This document shows positions 8,458-17,432 of a stretch of 64,000 bases of DNA, one piece after another. The position numbers were made by a program, and so were the translations under genes. The stretch is taken from NCBI RefSeq assembly GCF_004123795.1, contig NZ_MSSM01000006.1, forward strand, positions 45,267 to 109,266. Reading direction: 5' to 3'. The notes under the pieces are model-generated. The model made no database searches and had not been told where the DNA came from. It was given only the letters and a program-made list of their open reading frames with translations. The stretch is from Lacticaseibacillus chiayiensis (GTDB taxonomy: Bacteria; Bacillota; Bacilli; Lactobacillales; Lactobacillaceae). The first letter of the stretch is position 1; each line of letters opens with the position of its first letter.

Positions 8458-9399
8458 TTAATGTTCCCGCTGTTCTACTGCTCGACTATTAAGGTGATCA
8501 TAAAGCGCGCCTTCTCGCAGCCCACATTGGGAAAAGGTCAGCCGATCGGAATCAAGATACCGAATCATGGAAATCACCGGCACTAAGCCACCTACAATAA
8601 TGTCAGCACGATACTTCGCTAATCCGGGAATGGCTTCTCGCGTTGTCAGATCAGAGCTCAGAATTTCTTTAAAGATACTGTTTGCTTGTTGGGTTGGCAT
8701 CCGGTAGCCATGAATGGCCTCAAAGTCCGCCAGCTTTTCTTTGCGGCGTTCGATTTTAGCCAAAGTTCGGTTACTGCCACCCAGTGCCACAATCGGCAAA
8801 TTCTGGGCCCGCCGCAACCACCACACACTGTTGAAGGTTTGGTGAATGAACGTACTTAAGGAAAAATATTCCGCCGCCGAAATGACATCCGGACTTAAAA
8901 AGCGTTCGGAAAGGTTGACCGAGCCGAATGGAATCGATACCAGATGCTGGAGCTTGCGATTCTGAACCAGTACCAGTTCCGTTGACGCGCCACCGGTATC
9001 CATAATTAAAGCATTTTGAATCGGCAGCGTATTGATGACCCCTAAGAAGTCATACTCGGCTTCGCGGGTTCCGGGAATCACGCTAATCGTTAACCCGACT
9101 TCGTTTTTGACTCGTTTAAGAAAAGCCTTTTGATTCTTGGCTTGGCGAACCGCCGCCGTGGCAACAGCTTTTAAAGAAATATCTTCATACTTATCCAGTT
9201 CGGCTTTGAACCCTTGTAATGCCTTTAATGTTCGATCCATGGCTGCTGGCTGAAGGGTTCGCGATGTCCCCATGTCTTCAGACAAGCGCACCATTTCCTT
9301 GAGTCGCTTGACCGGTTTCACGACGTCCTGATCAATCGACCAGATCGTCATGCGGGCAGAGTTACTGCCAAGGTCAATTACTGCGAAGTGATGCGTCAT
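8458..9399 (-). CDS. ppx: Ppx/GppA-family phosphatase (exopolyphosphatase), short form
   Basis: Actin-fold phosphatase that releases orthophosphate from the end of polyphosphate or removes the 5' phosphate of pppGpp. Residues 8-20 (DLGSNSARMTIW) and the DTGGASTELVLV block (about 134-145) are the two phosphate-binding loops. At 313 residues it is the short Ppx form with no HD domain. It overlaps the stop of ppk1 by four bases (ATGA, 9396-9399) with GGAGG upstream, so it is translationally coupled as the last gene of ppx-ppk1-ppx. Polyphosphate as substrate is inferred from the operon. Confidence 0.9.
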   Translation of the reverse strand: MTHHFAVIDLGSNSARMTIWSIDQDVVKPVKRLKEMVRLSEDMGTSRTLQPAAMDRTLKALQGFKAELDKYEDISLKAVATAAVRQAKNQKAFLKRVKNEVGLTISVIPGTREAEYDFLGVINTLPIQNALIMDTGGASTELVLVQNRKLQHLVSIPFGSVNLSERFLSPDVISAAEYFSLSTFIHQTFNSVWWLRRAQNLPIVALGGSNRTLAKIERRKEKLADFEAIHGYRMPTQQANSIFKEILSSDLTTREAIPGLAKYRADIIVGGLVPVISMIRYLDSDRLTFSQCGLREGALYDHLNSRAVEQREH

Positions 9400-11561
9400 G
9401 CATCATCATCCTCCTTTGGTGCTGTCATGGGAGTAAACGTGTGCGTCGCGTGCAAATCTTCAGGTGCCTGATCGATTTCTTCACGGCGCAATGCTTCGCC
9501 CATGGCAACTGCGTGTTTAATGAAATAGGCTTGTGCATTAAGCTTGGTCACGCCGCGCAATTGCACACGCGTCCAAGTGCTATCCGGCTGGAGAACGCGG
9601 GTTTTGACGTTATCGGCCCACATAATGCTGAAAATCTTAATGATGCGTTCGCGAATATCATCTTGCAAAATCGGAAAAAGCAGTTCGACGCGTCGGCTTA
9701 AATTACGATTCATCAAGTCAGCCGAGGAAAGATAGACATTTTCCTGACCATCAGCATAAAAGTAGTAAATCCGGCTATGTTCCAGTAACTGGCCGACAAT
9801 CGAATGCACGGTGATGTTATCCGAAACGCCGGGAATACCGACCTTCAGATTGCAAATGCCGCGAACCAGCAAATGAATCTCGACGCCAGCGTGCGAAGCT
9901 TCATAAAGCTTCTCGATCATGGCGGTATCGGACAACGAATTCATTTTCATCTGAATCAGGGCTTTGCGACCGGCTTTGGCAGCGGTAATTTCTTCGTCGA
10001 TCCGATCCATCAAATAGTCACAAATGCCAAGCGGCGCGATCACCAGTTTGTGGAAATACGGTGGTTCCGAAAAACCTGACAACATGTTGAAAATGTTCGA
10101 AGCATCTTCACCGATTTCGTTATTGCAGGTAAATAATCCCATATCAGTATAAAGCCGAGCGGTGACATCGTTGTAATTTCCGGTCGCCATGTGCATGTAG
10201 CGCTTGATCCCTTCTTCTTCGCGCCGCACGACAAAGGCCAGTTTACAATGGGTTTTGAGACCAACTAAGCCATAAATGACGTGACAGCCGGCGTGTTCAA
10301 GTTCTTGCGCCCAGTGAACATTGTTTTCTTCGTCAAAACGAGCTTTCAATTCTACCAAGACAGTGACCTGTTTGCCATTTTCAGCGGCTTTCTTTAGGTA
10401 ACGGATAATCGGTGATTTGCTCGACACGCGATACAGCGTCATTTTCACCGCTAAGACTTGCGGATCCTGGGCAGCTTCACGGATAAAATCAATGACCGGC
10501 TGGAAACTGTCATAAGGATGCTGCATGAACACATCCCGTTCCTTGACAACGTCAAAGATCGATTCGCGCTCAAAAGCCGGATCCATATAAGGTGTGAACG
10601 GTTTAAACAAAAGCTCTTTGTGGCCGTGAACCTGTTTCACCAGTTTACTGAGAAAATTCAGATCGATCGGCCCATGAATTTCATAAATGTCCTCATCTTT
10701 GACATTCATCGCCTTCGTTAATCGCTTCCGCAAATGCTTGCCCATGCCCGCTTCGATTTCCAGCCGCATTACCTTGCCGCGCTGACGCTTTTTGAGTTGT
10801 GACTGAATCTCTTTCATCAGATCCGAAGCATCTTCTTCAGCCACGTCCATATCCATATCGCGAGTCACGCGGAACGTGCTGGTTTCCTTGATATCAGCGC
10901 CGACGAACAACTCGCCGACAAACATCCGAATAACTTCTTCGAGTAAAATAAATACGTTATCGCCACCGGGTAGCCGCAAAACGCGCGGGAACACATCTGG
11001 CACCTGAACCATCGCAAACGAACGTGACTTATTATCTTCGCTATCTTCTGGCCGAACCAAGCGAATCGCTAGGTTCAAACTATTGTTGCCGAGAAATGGG
11101 AAGGGTCTGGTCGGATCGACTCCCATCGGCGTCAGAACCGGATAAAGTTCATAGTGAAAATAGTCTGACACAAAGTCCCGTTGCTTTTGATTTAATTCGT
11201 CAGCATGCAACAACTGGATATCCACTGCCGTCAATTTTGGCGTCAACGATCGGACCAACGTATTGTATTGCTTTTCAACCATGGCATGTGCCGTCTTGGA
11301 AATGGCATCGAGTTGTTCTTGCGGCTTCATACCGGCTGCATCCGGTTTATCGTAATTAACTGTCACCATTTTCTTTAAGGATGCGACGCGAATGTTGAAA
11401 AACTCGTCCAGATTGCTTTGGGTAATGCCCAAAAACCGGACACGCTCGAGCAGCGGATTATTTTTATCCCGCGCTTCTTCCAACACACGATCGTTAAACG
11501 CAAGCCAACTTAGCTCGCGGTTGTTAAAATAGCGTGGTTTAGAAAAATCAAGCTTTTTCAT
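9396..11561 (-). CDS. ppk1: Polyphosphate kinase 1 (Ppk1)
   Basis: Reversible transfer of the ATP gamma-phosphate to a growing polyphosphate chain. The 721-residue protein has the normal PPK1 length and order: N-domain starting YFNNRELSWLAFNDRVLEEA, head domain, and two phospholipase D-like C domains. Catalytic His457 lies in HMATGNYND and the second conserved His595 in LLEHSRIYYF. ATG 11561 overlaps the stop of the upstream Ppx gene by four bases (ATGA) with AAAGGA before it, and the downstream Ppx overlaps in the same way. Synthesis and degradation enzymes are thus made from one coupled transcript. Confidence 0.97.
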   Translation of the reverse strand: MKKLDFSKPRYFNNRELSWLAFNDRVLEEARDKNNPLLERVRFLGITQSNLDEFFNIRVASLKKMVTVNYDKPDAAGMKPQEQLDAISKTAHAMVEKQYNTLVRSLTPKLTAVDIQLLHADELNQKQRDFVSDYFHYELYPVLTPMGVDPTRPFPFLGNNSLNLAIRLVRPEDSEDNKSRSFAMVQVPDVFPRVLRLPGGDNVFILLEEVIRMFVGELFVGADIKETSTFRVTRDMDMDVAEEDASDLMKEIQSQLKKRQRGKVMRLEIEAGMGKHLRKRLTKAMNVKDEDIYEIHGPIDLNFLSKLVKQVHGHKELLFKPFTPYMDPAFERESIFDVVKERDVFMQHPYDSFQPVIDFIREAAQDPQVLAVKMTLYRVSSKSPIIRYLKKAAENGKQVTVLVELKARFDEENNVHWAQELEHAGCHVIYGLVGLKTHCKLAFVVRREEEGIKRYMHMATGNYNDVTARLYTDMGLFTCNNEIGEDASNIFNMLSGFSEPPYFHKLVIAPLGICDYLMDRIDEEITAAKAGRKALIQMKMNSLSDTAMIEKLYEASHAGVEIHLLVRGICNLKVGIPGVSDNITVHSIVGQLLEHSRIYYFYADGQENVYLSSADLMNRNLSRRVELLFPILQDDIRERIIKIFSIMWADNVKTRVLQPDSTWTRVQLRGVTKLNAQAYFIKHAVAMGEALRREEIDQAPEDLHATHTFTPMTAPKEDDDA

Positions 11562-13087
11562 AGCATATTTCGTCCTTTCAACTCAAGTCCTACCCCGAAA
11601 ACTTCTGAGAAAAATTTTCCTTTACGTGCTAAGGTCCATCGTTCTAGCTCAATATCATCGTTCACTTTGGCTGACAACACCACTTTATCCGACTTAAGCG
11701 AGACACGCATTTGTTGGATTTTTTGTTGGCGAGAAGCGTCAAGACTGTCGGCTACGCGCAAAATCGCAGACAATTTAGCAACAACCAAGCGATTTTCGGT
11801 TGACATGGTCGGAAAATTCTTCAAGTCTGACTGTGGCGTTATCGAGCTGTGGAAACGGGTAATCGTCGCCACCATTGTCACTTCCAACTCGTTTAAACCC
11901 ATGATTTCCGAGGCCATAATGATATAGTTCGAGTGGGCATAATGCTTGTGGGTTTCAATATAACCGCCAATATCGCTCACTGTCGCCGCCACTTCCAGCA
12001 ACAAACGTTCACGCTTACCCATCCCGTGCAGCTTTTTAAGCCGATCAAATAATTGCAACGCAAAGGTCCGCGTCGCCTGCATATGTTTGTCATCAACTCG
12101 ATAACGCTTGGCTAAGTTATTGGCACTGATGACAATTTCTTCATCTGGATCGAATCCGAGCTTTTTAAACCCACCAGCATGGGCCGCATGAACTTCAAGC
12201 CCATCGATCGCCTTGAGATCGGAAATCCAGATTGATTGACTATTCAGTGTCTCGATCAGACGATATACGAGCAAAACCGTTGGCAGCACCAGTGACGTTT
12301 GGTTTGAAGTCAAATCATAAGTATCTGCCAGGTACTGGTCGGATGCTTTCGTTACTTCATCGTAAAGCATGTCAAATCCCGGCCGATCGGTTTCAACCTG
12401 CCGCTTGCCTTCAGGGATCAAATTCTGAAAAATCGATAAACTGCTGCCCATCAAAATCATGTTGGTGTATTCAACCCCATGCGGCAGCAAACGCATGAAA
12501 TCCAGTAAGCGGCTATCAATATAATCCCGCATGACTTCAACATAGTTAGTCACCGAACGCTGCACATCACTCATGATTTCATAGACTCGCAACGGTCCTA
12601 ACGACAAATTCCGGGAAAAGCCAAACGTGCCTTGACAAAACGTTGTCAATTCGACTGAGCCAGAACTGATGTCAATTAACACCGTGCCTTTTTGGGTAAT
12701 CTCGGCAAATTGCGGAAATTTGACCATAATGGCTTGGGTCCGGAAAAACGCCTCTTCCGATAACGAGGTTGTTCGGATCAGCCAACCGGTACGGGTATAA
12801 AGCTGGTCCCGAACAAATTCGGCATTATCCGCTTCAGCCCAACTGGTACTGGCATAAACATTGACCGTTGTTACCCCATAGTCGTTAAAAATCTGATTGA
12901 TCGCATCAAAAGCCTGAACAATGGTATCAACGGTTTCCGGGAGAATTTCATGTTCAGCATAAAAATCATCCCCGATGGCAACTGGATATTTACCGCGTTC
13001 AATTGTTTTGAGTGTCCGTAAATTGGTGATGCTGAAAACGATGGATTGTGCCCCGATCATCGCGAATCCCTGTATATTGTTTGCCAT
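11558..13087 (-). CDS. ppx: Ppx/GppA-family exopolyphosphatase with C-terminal HD domain
   Basis: Long-form exopolyphosphatase: the N-terminal actin-like domains (phosphate loops near GFAMIGAQSIVFSITNL and VLIDISSGSVELTTF) are followed by an HD-type domain (LLLEVAATVSDIGGYIETHKH and HSNYIIMAS). It is first in the ppx-ppk1-ppx operon. The N-terminal loop normally lies close to the start, so I place the start at ATG 13087 (MANNIQGF, 509 residues). ATG 13102 is also possible, and the frame is open to 13159 (533 residues). No candidate has a strong ribosome site, so the start is uncertain. The first loop lacks the classic D-x-G-S, reading MIGAQS, so catalysis may be altered. Confidence 0.85.
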   Translation of the reverse strand: MANNIQGFAMIGAQSIVFSITNLRTLKTIERGKYPVAIGDDFYAEHEILPETVDTIVQAFDAINQIFNDYGVTTVNVYASTSWAEADNAEFVRDQLYTRTGWLIRTTSLSEEAFFRTQAIMVKFPQFAEITQKGTVLIDISSGSVELTTFCQGTFGFSRNLSLGPLRVYEIMSDVQRSVTNYVEVMRDYIDSRLLDFMRLLPHGVEYTNMILMGSSLSIFQNLIPEGKRQVETDRPGFDMLYDEVTKASDQYLADTYDLTSNQTSLVLPTVLLVYRLIETLNSQSIWISDLKAIDGLEVHAAHAGGFKKLGFDPDEEIVISANNLAKRYRVDDKHMQATRTFALQLFDRLKKLHGMGKRERLLLEVAATVSDIGGYIETHKHYAHSNYIIMASEIMGLNELEVTMVATITRFHSSITPQSDLKNFPTMSTENRLVVAKLSAILRVADSLDASRQQKIQQMRVSLKSDKVVLSAKVNDDIELERWTLARKGKFFSEVFGVGLELKGRNML

Positions 13088-13159
13088 GTCCGTTCCGTCC
13101 ATTCTTTCTAGTTTCCCCAAGCCGTTTGATGCATCTAATGTCATGATAGCACGGCTCAT

Positions 13160-13537
13160 TTTGGTTGCATGAGTTTTTAGTCAAGCCGTATTGACCGACT
13201 CACCGATCCAATTTAAGTTTACCAAAAATTTGGGTGATACTTCGCCGAATTTCGCACGGATTCACAACTTCTTCCAATTATTTAGCTATCATATGGAGAC
13301 TGGACCAATATGAGTCACAGCGGACCCCATTTCCGAAAAAAAGAGCGCTTTTTACGCTATCCCCAAAATTTTTGTGATAATCTTAGGCCAGCATGAAACA
13401 AAGCTAAAAGAAGTCTCACTTTGGATCGTGCTCGATGCTGGTCATTCAGGGAAAACCGACTTTGGCGGCCTTCCGTCTCAGCTACAATCAATCTTACTGA
13501 AACACGCGTCTTTAATCTTGCGAAAAGGAAGTCAATC
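13160..13537. other. Intergenic region between the divergent polyphosphate operon and the methyltransferase gene
   Basis: About 380-450 nt, depending on the ppx start. It must hold both divergent promoters, but I see no confident -35/-10 pair. A small hairpin with A and T flanks (AAAAAGAGCGCTTTTT, near 13338-13354) could be a weak bidirectional terminator. No small gene with a ribosome site is apparent. Confidence 0.4.
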
Positions 13538-14362
13538 ATGAAGAATCACCTTGATGACATCACCAAACTTATGGCACTCGCGCCTACTGCTGATAGTTAT
13601 GCTATCCAGCGTCGACAAACCGCCCACCGCATCGCCATTGCCGACACGTGGCAGGTTCAACCCGATGAAAACATTCTCGAAATCGGCTGTGGTCAAGGTG
13701 ACTTGAGCACAGTTTTGGCCGATCGTGTCGGCCCCGGCGGCCATGTCACCGGCATTGATATTGCGCCGCGCGAGTACGGAGCACCACTGACATTGGGCCA
13801 AGCATGGGATCACTTATTTAATGGTCCATTAGCCAAACGCTTAACGGTACATTTCAATACCAACCTCACAAACGGACTTGGCTCACTTGCCGATCAACAT
13901 TTTGACCGAATCGTCATGGCTCACAGTCTTTGGTACTTTGAGTCCGCCAATGCATTGGCGCTGCTCTTAAACAACTTGCGGACGATTGGCGATTTTGTGG
14001 ATGTTGCGGAATGGTCACTGCAGCCTACTGCGCTTAATCAAATCGGTCATCTGCAGGCAGCTATGATCCAAGGACTGCTTTATGCAATCGCTCCTAGTGA
14101 TGTTGCTAACATCCGCACCCTGATCACGCCGGACACTTTGACCCAAATGGCACATGACCATACCTGGACCTATACGGCAGGCCAACTGATCGAAGACCCG
14201 GATTTGGATGATGCTCGCTGGGAAATCGCAACCACCAACGCTTTGCTGACAGAGTTGAAGTTAAGTACCGATTTACGTGATCGTGTGAAGCCGCAACTGG
14301 AAGCGATGCAACACAATGGCACCGCTACTCTGCCAACTTTTACCGGCCGCATCACGTTTTAA
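13538..14362 (+). CDS. Class I SAM-dependent methyltransferase
   Basis: 274-residue cytosolic protein. The SAM-binding motif I is ILEIGCGQGDLSTVLAD (about residues 45-61), followed by an acidic motif II (VTGIDIAP) and the later FDRIVMAHSLWYF segment typical of class I Rossmann methyltransferases. The target cannot be deduced. ATG 13538 has AAAAGGAAG about 7 nt upstream; the frame is open further upstream but without a ribosome site. It is followed after 25 nt by a GNAT acetyltransferase gene, probably co-transcribed. Confidence 0.8.
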   Translation: MKNHLDDITKLMALAPTADSYAIQRRQTAHRIAIADTWQVQPDENILEIGCGQGDLSTVLADRVGPGGHVTGIDIAPREYGAPLTLGQAWDHLFNGPLAKRLTVHFNTNLTNGLGSLADQHFDRIVMAHSLWYFESANALALLLNNLRTIGDFVDVAEWSLQPTALNQIGHLQAAMIQGLLYAIAPSDVANIRTLITPDTLTQMAHDHTWTYTAGQLIEDPDLDDARWEIATTNALLTELKLSTDLRDRVKPQLEAMQHNGTATLPTFTGRITF

Positions 14363-14387
14363 CCGCCAAGAAAGCTGATGATGAACG

Positions 14388-14894
14388 ATGATCGAATTTG
14401 TACCGGCAACTGCCGCCGACTTGCCTAAAATAGTCGCCATTTATAACGAAACGATCCCTACCCATGAGGCAACTGCGGATTTACAGCCACAAACCGTTGC
14501 GCAAAAATCCGCGTGGTTCGCCGCGCACAACGACCATTTCCCGGCGTGGGTGATCCAAAACCACCACGAAACAGTTGGCTGGCTGACACTCTCGGCTTAC
14601 AGCGACCGCGCGGCGTATGACCAAACAGCCGAGATCAGTTTGTATCTCGATCGAGCTGCCCGTGGTCATCACGTCGGCAGCGCCGCACTGGCCTTCGTTG
14701 ATCACGAGGCCCCTGCCCACGGCCTGACCACCGTCATCGCCCGCATCTTTGGTCACAACCAGACAAGCCGCCATTTATTTCAGAAATTTGGCTACGACCA
14801 GTGGGGCCACTTACCGGCCATCGCGACTTTGCCAGAAGGCCACGCAGATCTGGAGGTTTATGGTAAGCATTTTGTAATATCGGCCAGTAAATAG
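14388..14894 (+). CDS. GNAT N-acetyltransferase, phosphinothricin acetyltransferase-like
   Basis: 168 residues. The opening IEFVPATAADLPKIVAIYNETI and the central RAAYDQTAEISLYLDRAARGHHVGSAAL match the Pat/Bar type of GNAT enzymes, where R-G-x-G/H-x-G/S-x-A forms the acetyl-CoA pyrophosphate loop. The C-terminus has the N-x-x-S-R-H-L-F-Q-K-F-G-Y motif (about 123-135). These enzymes acetylate amino groups of small molecules such as methionine sulfoximine or phosphinothricin. The native substrate here is unknown. A strong terminator follows. Confidence 0.85.
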   Translation: MIEFVPATAADLPKIVAIYNETIPTHEATADLQPQTVAQKSAWFAAHNDHFPAWVIQNHHETVGWLTLSAYSDRAAYDQTAEISLYLDRAARGHHVGSAALAFVDHEAPAHGLTTVIARIFGHNQTSRHLFQKFGYDQWGHLPAIATLPEGHADLEVYGKHFVISASK

Positions 14895-14953
14895 AAACAG
14901 ACAAATGAGTCTCAGCCGCAGTATTTGCGAAACTCATTTGTCTGTTTTTTTGT
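14895..14953 (+). terminator. Rho-independent terminator after the GNAT gene
   Basis: AAACAGACAAATGAGT (14895-14910) pairs perfectly with ACTCATTTGTCTGTTT (14932-14947), followed by a T run. Confidence 0.9.
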
Positions 14954-14973
14954 AACCCGTGAATAGCAGTAAC

Positions 14974-16329
14974 TCACTCTTGCTCACCGGCAAGGGTGTC
15001 TTCCTGCTGCCTAATACGCCGCATAGTGCGGACATAGGAACTGACCAGTACTAGCACGCTGCCGAACCATGCCAAAGGGTTGGCGGCGGACGCGCCGGCA
15101 AAGCCGAAAGGCACCACTAGGAAAATGGCCGCAAACGCCCGCATGCCGAGTTCGAAGAAGCCCGCAACGGTCGGTACCAAAGTCTGGCCCAATCCTTGCA
15201 GCAAATTGCGAATCGTGAACAGAATCGCTAACAACCAATACATGCTGGCATTGTAATGGAAATACGTCTGGGCCAAAGCCGTAACCGCTGGCTGATTCGG
15301 ACCAAGGAATAAGTTGACGAGTGGTTTACTGAAGAAAATAATCAAGGCTCCTAGCACCAATGACAAGCCGACATTGACAACCAGCGTCTGGTAAACTCCG
15401 CGACGGATACGACCATAAGCTTTTGCACCAAGATTCTGTGCCGCAAACGTGGCCATGGCTACCCCGAACGAAGAAGAAGGCAACGTCGCCAGCTGGTCAA
15501 TCCGTCCGGCCGCCGTGTACGCCGCGACCGCGTTGGTGCCAAGCGTGTTGAGCATGACCTGTAAAATCACCGCCCCAATAGCAATGATGGACATTTGAAA
15601 GCCCATCGGCAGGCCCACTTTTAGATGGCGCAAAATATCCCGCCAATCGATTCGTAGGTCACTGCGTCGGATGACTAACAACGGAATTCTCATGCGGATA
15701 TACACCCAGCAAAGAAGTGCCGCAATGACTTGGGCACTGACGGTTGCGTAACCGGCACCGGCAACCCCGGAATGAAAACCAAGAATGAACCAAAAGTCCA
15801 ATGCAATATTGATAATGGTCGCAATAATCAGGAAGATCAGTGGCGTTCGCGAATCACCCAGTGCCCGTAACATATTGCTCAACAAGTTGAACGCCATCGA
15901 CGCAATAATGCCAAAGTAAATGACCCGCACAAAGGCAATCGAATCGTCCATGATGTCCGGTGGCGTCTGCATCAGCGCAAGCAATGGTCGCGTCATGCTC
16001 ACCGCGCCGACAGTCAGGATCAAGGAAATACCAAGCGTAATCCAAACACTCGTCCCAAAACTCCGCCGCACCCGCCGATAATCATGGGCACCATAAGCTT
16101 GCGCCGTTAAGATCGACAATCCTGCCGTTGTTCCTTGGGCAAAGCCGATAATTAAAAAAACAATACTAGATGTTGCACCGACAGCTGCCAAAGCATCTTT
16201 GCCAATCGTTCGGCCAACAATCAGCGCATCCATAAAACTGTAAAGCTGTTGAAAAAGATTCCCGATTAACAGTGGGATCGTAAACAACACGATCAGTTTC
16301 AATGGTTTGCCAATTGTTAAATTGCGCAT
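14974..16329 (-). CDS. MATE-family multidrug efflux transporter
   Basis: Na+ or H+ coupled drug/metabolite exporter of the MATE family. The 451-residue protein has about twelve helices in two similar halves; the N-half begins GKPLKLIVLFTIPLLIGNLFQQLYSFMDALIVGRTIG, the typical MATE opening. ATG 16329 is the start, with GGAGG 7 nt upstream; a TTG at 16341 in the same frame has no ribosome site. A copy of the intergenic palindrome lies upstream (16398-16492). Substrate unknown. Confidence 0.92.
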   Translation of the reverse strand: MRNLTIGKPLKLIVLFTIPLLIGNLFQQLYSFMDALIVGRTIGKDALAAVGATSSIVFLIIGFAQGTTAGLSILTAQAYGAHDYRRVRRSFGTSVWITLGISLILTVGAVSMTRPLLALMQTPPDIMDDSIAFVRVIYFGIIASMAFNLLSNMLRALGDSRTPLIFLIIATIINIALDFWFILGFHSGVAGAGYATVSAQVIAALLCWVYIRMRIPLLVIRRSDLRIDWRDILRHLKVGLPMGFQMSIIAIGAVILQVMLNTLGTNAVAAYTAAGRIDQLATLPSSSFGVAMATFAAQNLGAKAYGRIRRGVYQTLVVNVGLSLVLGALIIFFSKPLVNLFLGPNQPAVTALAQTYFHYNASMYWLLAILFTIRNLLQGLGQTLVPTVAGFFELGMRAFAAIFLVVPFGFAGASAANPLAWFGSVLVLVSSYVRTMRRIRQQEDTLAGEQE

Positions 16330-16397
16330 ATTAACCTCCAAAATTTTTGTGTTTGTGTGACTGCGGGTGGGGAAAGGCTAAGCTTCTTTCTTACTCC

Positions 16398-16492
16398 CAT
16401 AACGCGCTCACCGGCGCAGGAGTCTGCGTGTAAGGACCTTGGTCGCAATGTCCACTTACACTCCGACTCCTAAGCGCGCCGGTTCGCGCTCA
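16398..16492 (-). repeat. Intergenic palindromic repeat, copy B
   Basis: Reads ATAACGCGCTCACCGGCGCAG ... GTGTAAGGACCTTGGTCGCAATG ... CTTACACTCCGACTCC ... GCGCGCCGGTTCGCGCTC, so both arms and part of the centre of the dispersed repeat are present (about 95 bp against 122 bp in the full copies). It lies between the TPM gene and the MATE gene. Confidence 0.8.
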
Positions 16493-16513
16493 ACAATTTT
16501 TCCACCATAGCAC

Positions 16514-16543
16514 AAAAAACCAGACAGCTGAATAACTGTCTGG
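16514..16543 (-). terminator. Rho-independent terminator after the LemA-TPM operon
   Basis: CCAGACAG (16520-16527) pairs with CTGTCTGG (16536-16543); on the minus strand the stem is followed by six T residues. Confidence 0.85.
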
Positions 16544-16563
16544 TAAATGAAATATATTTGCAA

Positions 16564-17424
16564 TCAAACGTCGGCGCCGCCACCACCGGAGCTGCCGCCG
16601 CCCCAGCTTGAGCCGCCTCCGGATCCGCCGCCAAAACCACCGCCGAACCCGCCTCCGCCGCCTCTTCGGCCTGCAGAGAGCAAGGCGTCGATGATCAGCC
16701 ACAGCCAGAAGCCGCTATCGCCATCGCGGCGGCGACCTCCGCGGCCACCACCGCCACGGCCGCCAAAGATAAGCGCAACGACAACAACCGCCAGGAAGAT
16801 TAAAATAATTTTTCCCAAGAGGCTGCCACCTTGATTGTGGCCTGTGCTGCGGTATTGATTCATGGTGTCATCGGATACTGTGTTCTGGTCTTTTGGAAAT
16901 TTATATTTCTTATCAATCACAGTCGCAACGGCATTAAACACCTTACGCAACGCTCGGTTTAAATCTGCCTTGTTATGTGACTTAATCGACTTCAGATTGC
17001 TGTCAAGAATCTGCCCAGCCAAGGCATCCGGCAAATCACCTTCAAGGCCATAACCCACTTCGATCCGCAGATTCTGTTTGCCATTATTGTCGGCATACAG
17101 AATCAGGACACCATTATCAGTGCCCTTTTTGCCAATGCCCCACTTTTGAAACAAATCCGGGGCATAGTCTGACAGCGGATCGCCGTGGGTGGACTTTAAA
17201 GCAGCGACTGCAATTTGCGGCTGCTGCTTTGTCCCCTGGTAGTAGCGATTCTTTTGATCAACTAATTGCTTGGTTTCATCGTCAAGATAATGGCCCTGAT
17301 CCAGGTAATAATGGTCAGTCGGTCGTGCCGGCAGATTCTCAGCCGCTGCCACCGGATGAGCTGCACCGGCAAACAGCAGCAAGCCTGTCAGCGCGGCTAA
17401 TAACCACGCTAAATGCCTGCGCAT
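16564..17424 (-). CDS. TPM-domain membrane protein (YgcG family)
   Basis: 286 residues. The signal peptide (about 1-27, ending PVAAAENLP) leads to an extracellular TPM (TLP18.3/Psb32/MOLO-1) domain (about 37-170, containing IGKKGTDNGVLILYA and RIEVGYGLEGDLPD). A transmembrane helix follows (about 203-218), then a cytoplasmic tail very rich in Gly, Arg and Ser (GGGGRGG..., about 222-286). This is the usual YgcG layout. It starts 8 nt after the LemA gene ends; LemA and TPM proteins are often found as a pair in membranes. Role unknown, perhaps envelope maintenance. Confidence 0.9.
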   Translation of the reverse strand: MRRHLAWLLAALTGLLLFAGAAHPVAAAENLPARPTDHYYLDQGHYLDDETKQLVDQKNRYYQGTKQQPQIAVAALKSTHGDPLSDYAPDLFQKWGIGKKGTDNGVLILYADNNGKQNLRIEVGYGLEGDLPDALAGQILDSNLKSIKSHNKADLNRALRKVFNAVATVIDKKYKFPKDQNTVSDDTMNQYRSTGHNQGGSLLGKIILIFLAVVVVALIFGGRGGGGRGGRRRDGDSGFWLWLIIDALLSAGRRGGGGGFGGGFGGGSGGGSSWGGGSSGGGGADV

Positions 17425-17432
17425 GGCGCCAC

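Noticed and set aside
16547..16834. Pro-rich open frame on the plus strand
   Set aside because: It is the antisense of the Gly/Arg/Ser-rich tail of the TPM protein; its composition follows from that, and no ribosome site is present.
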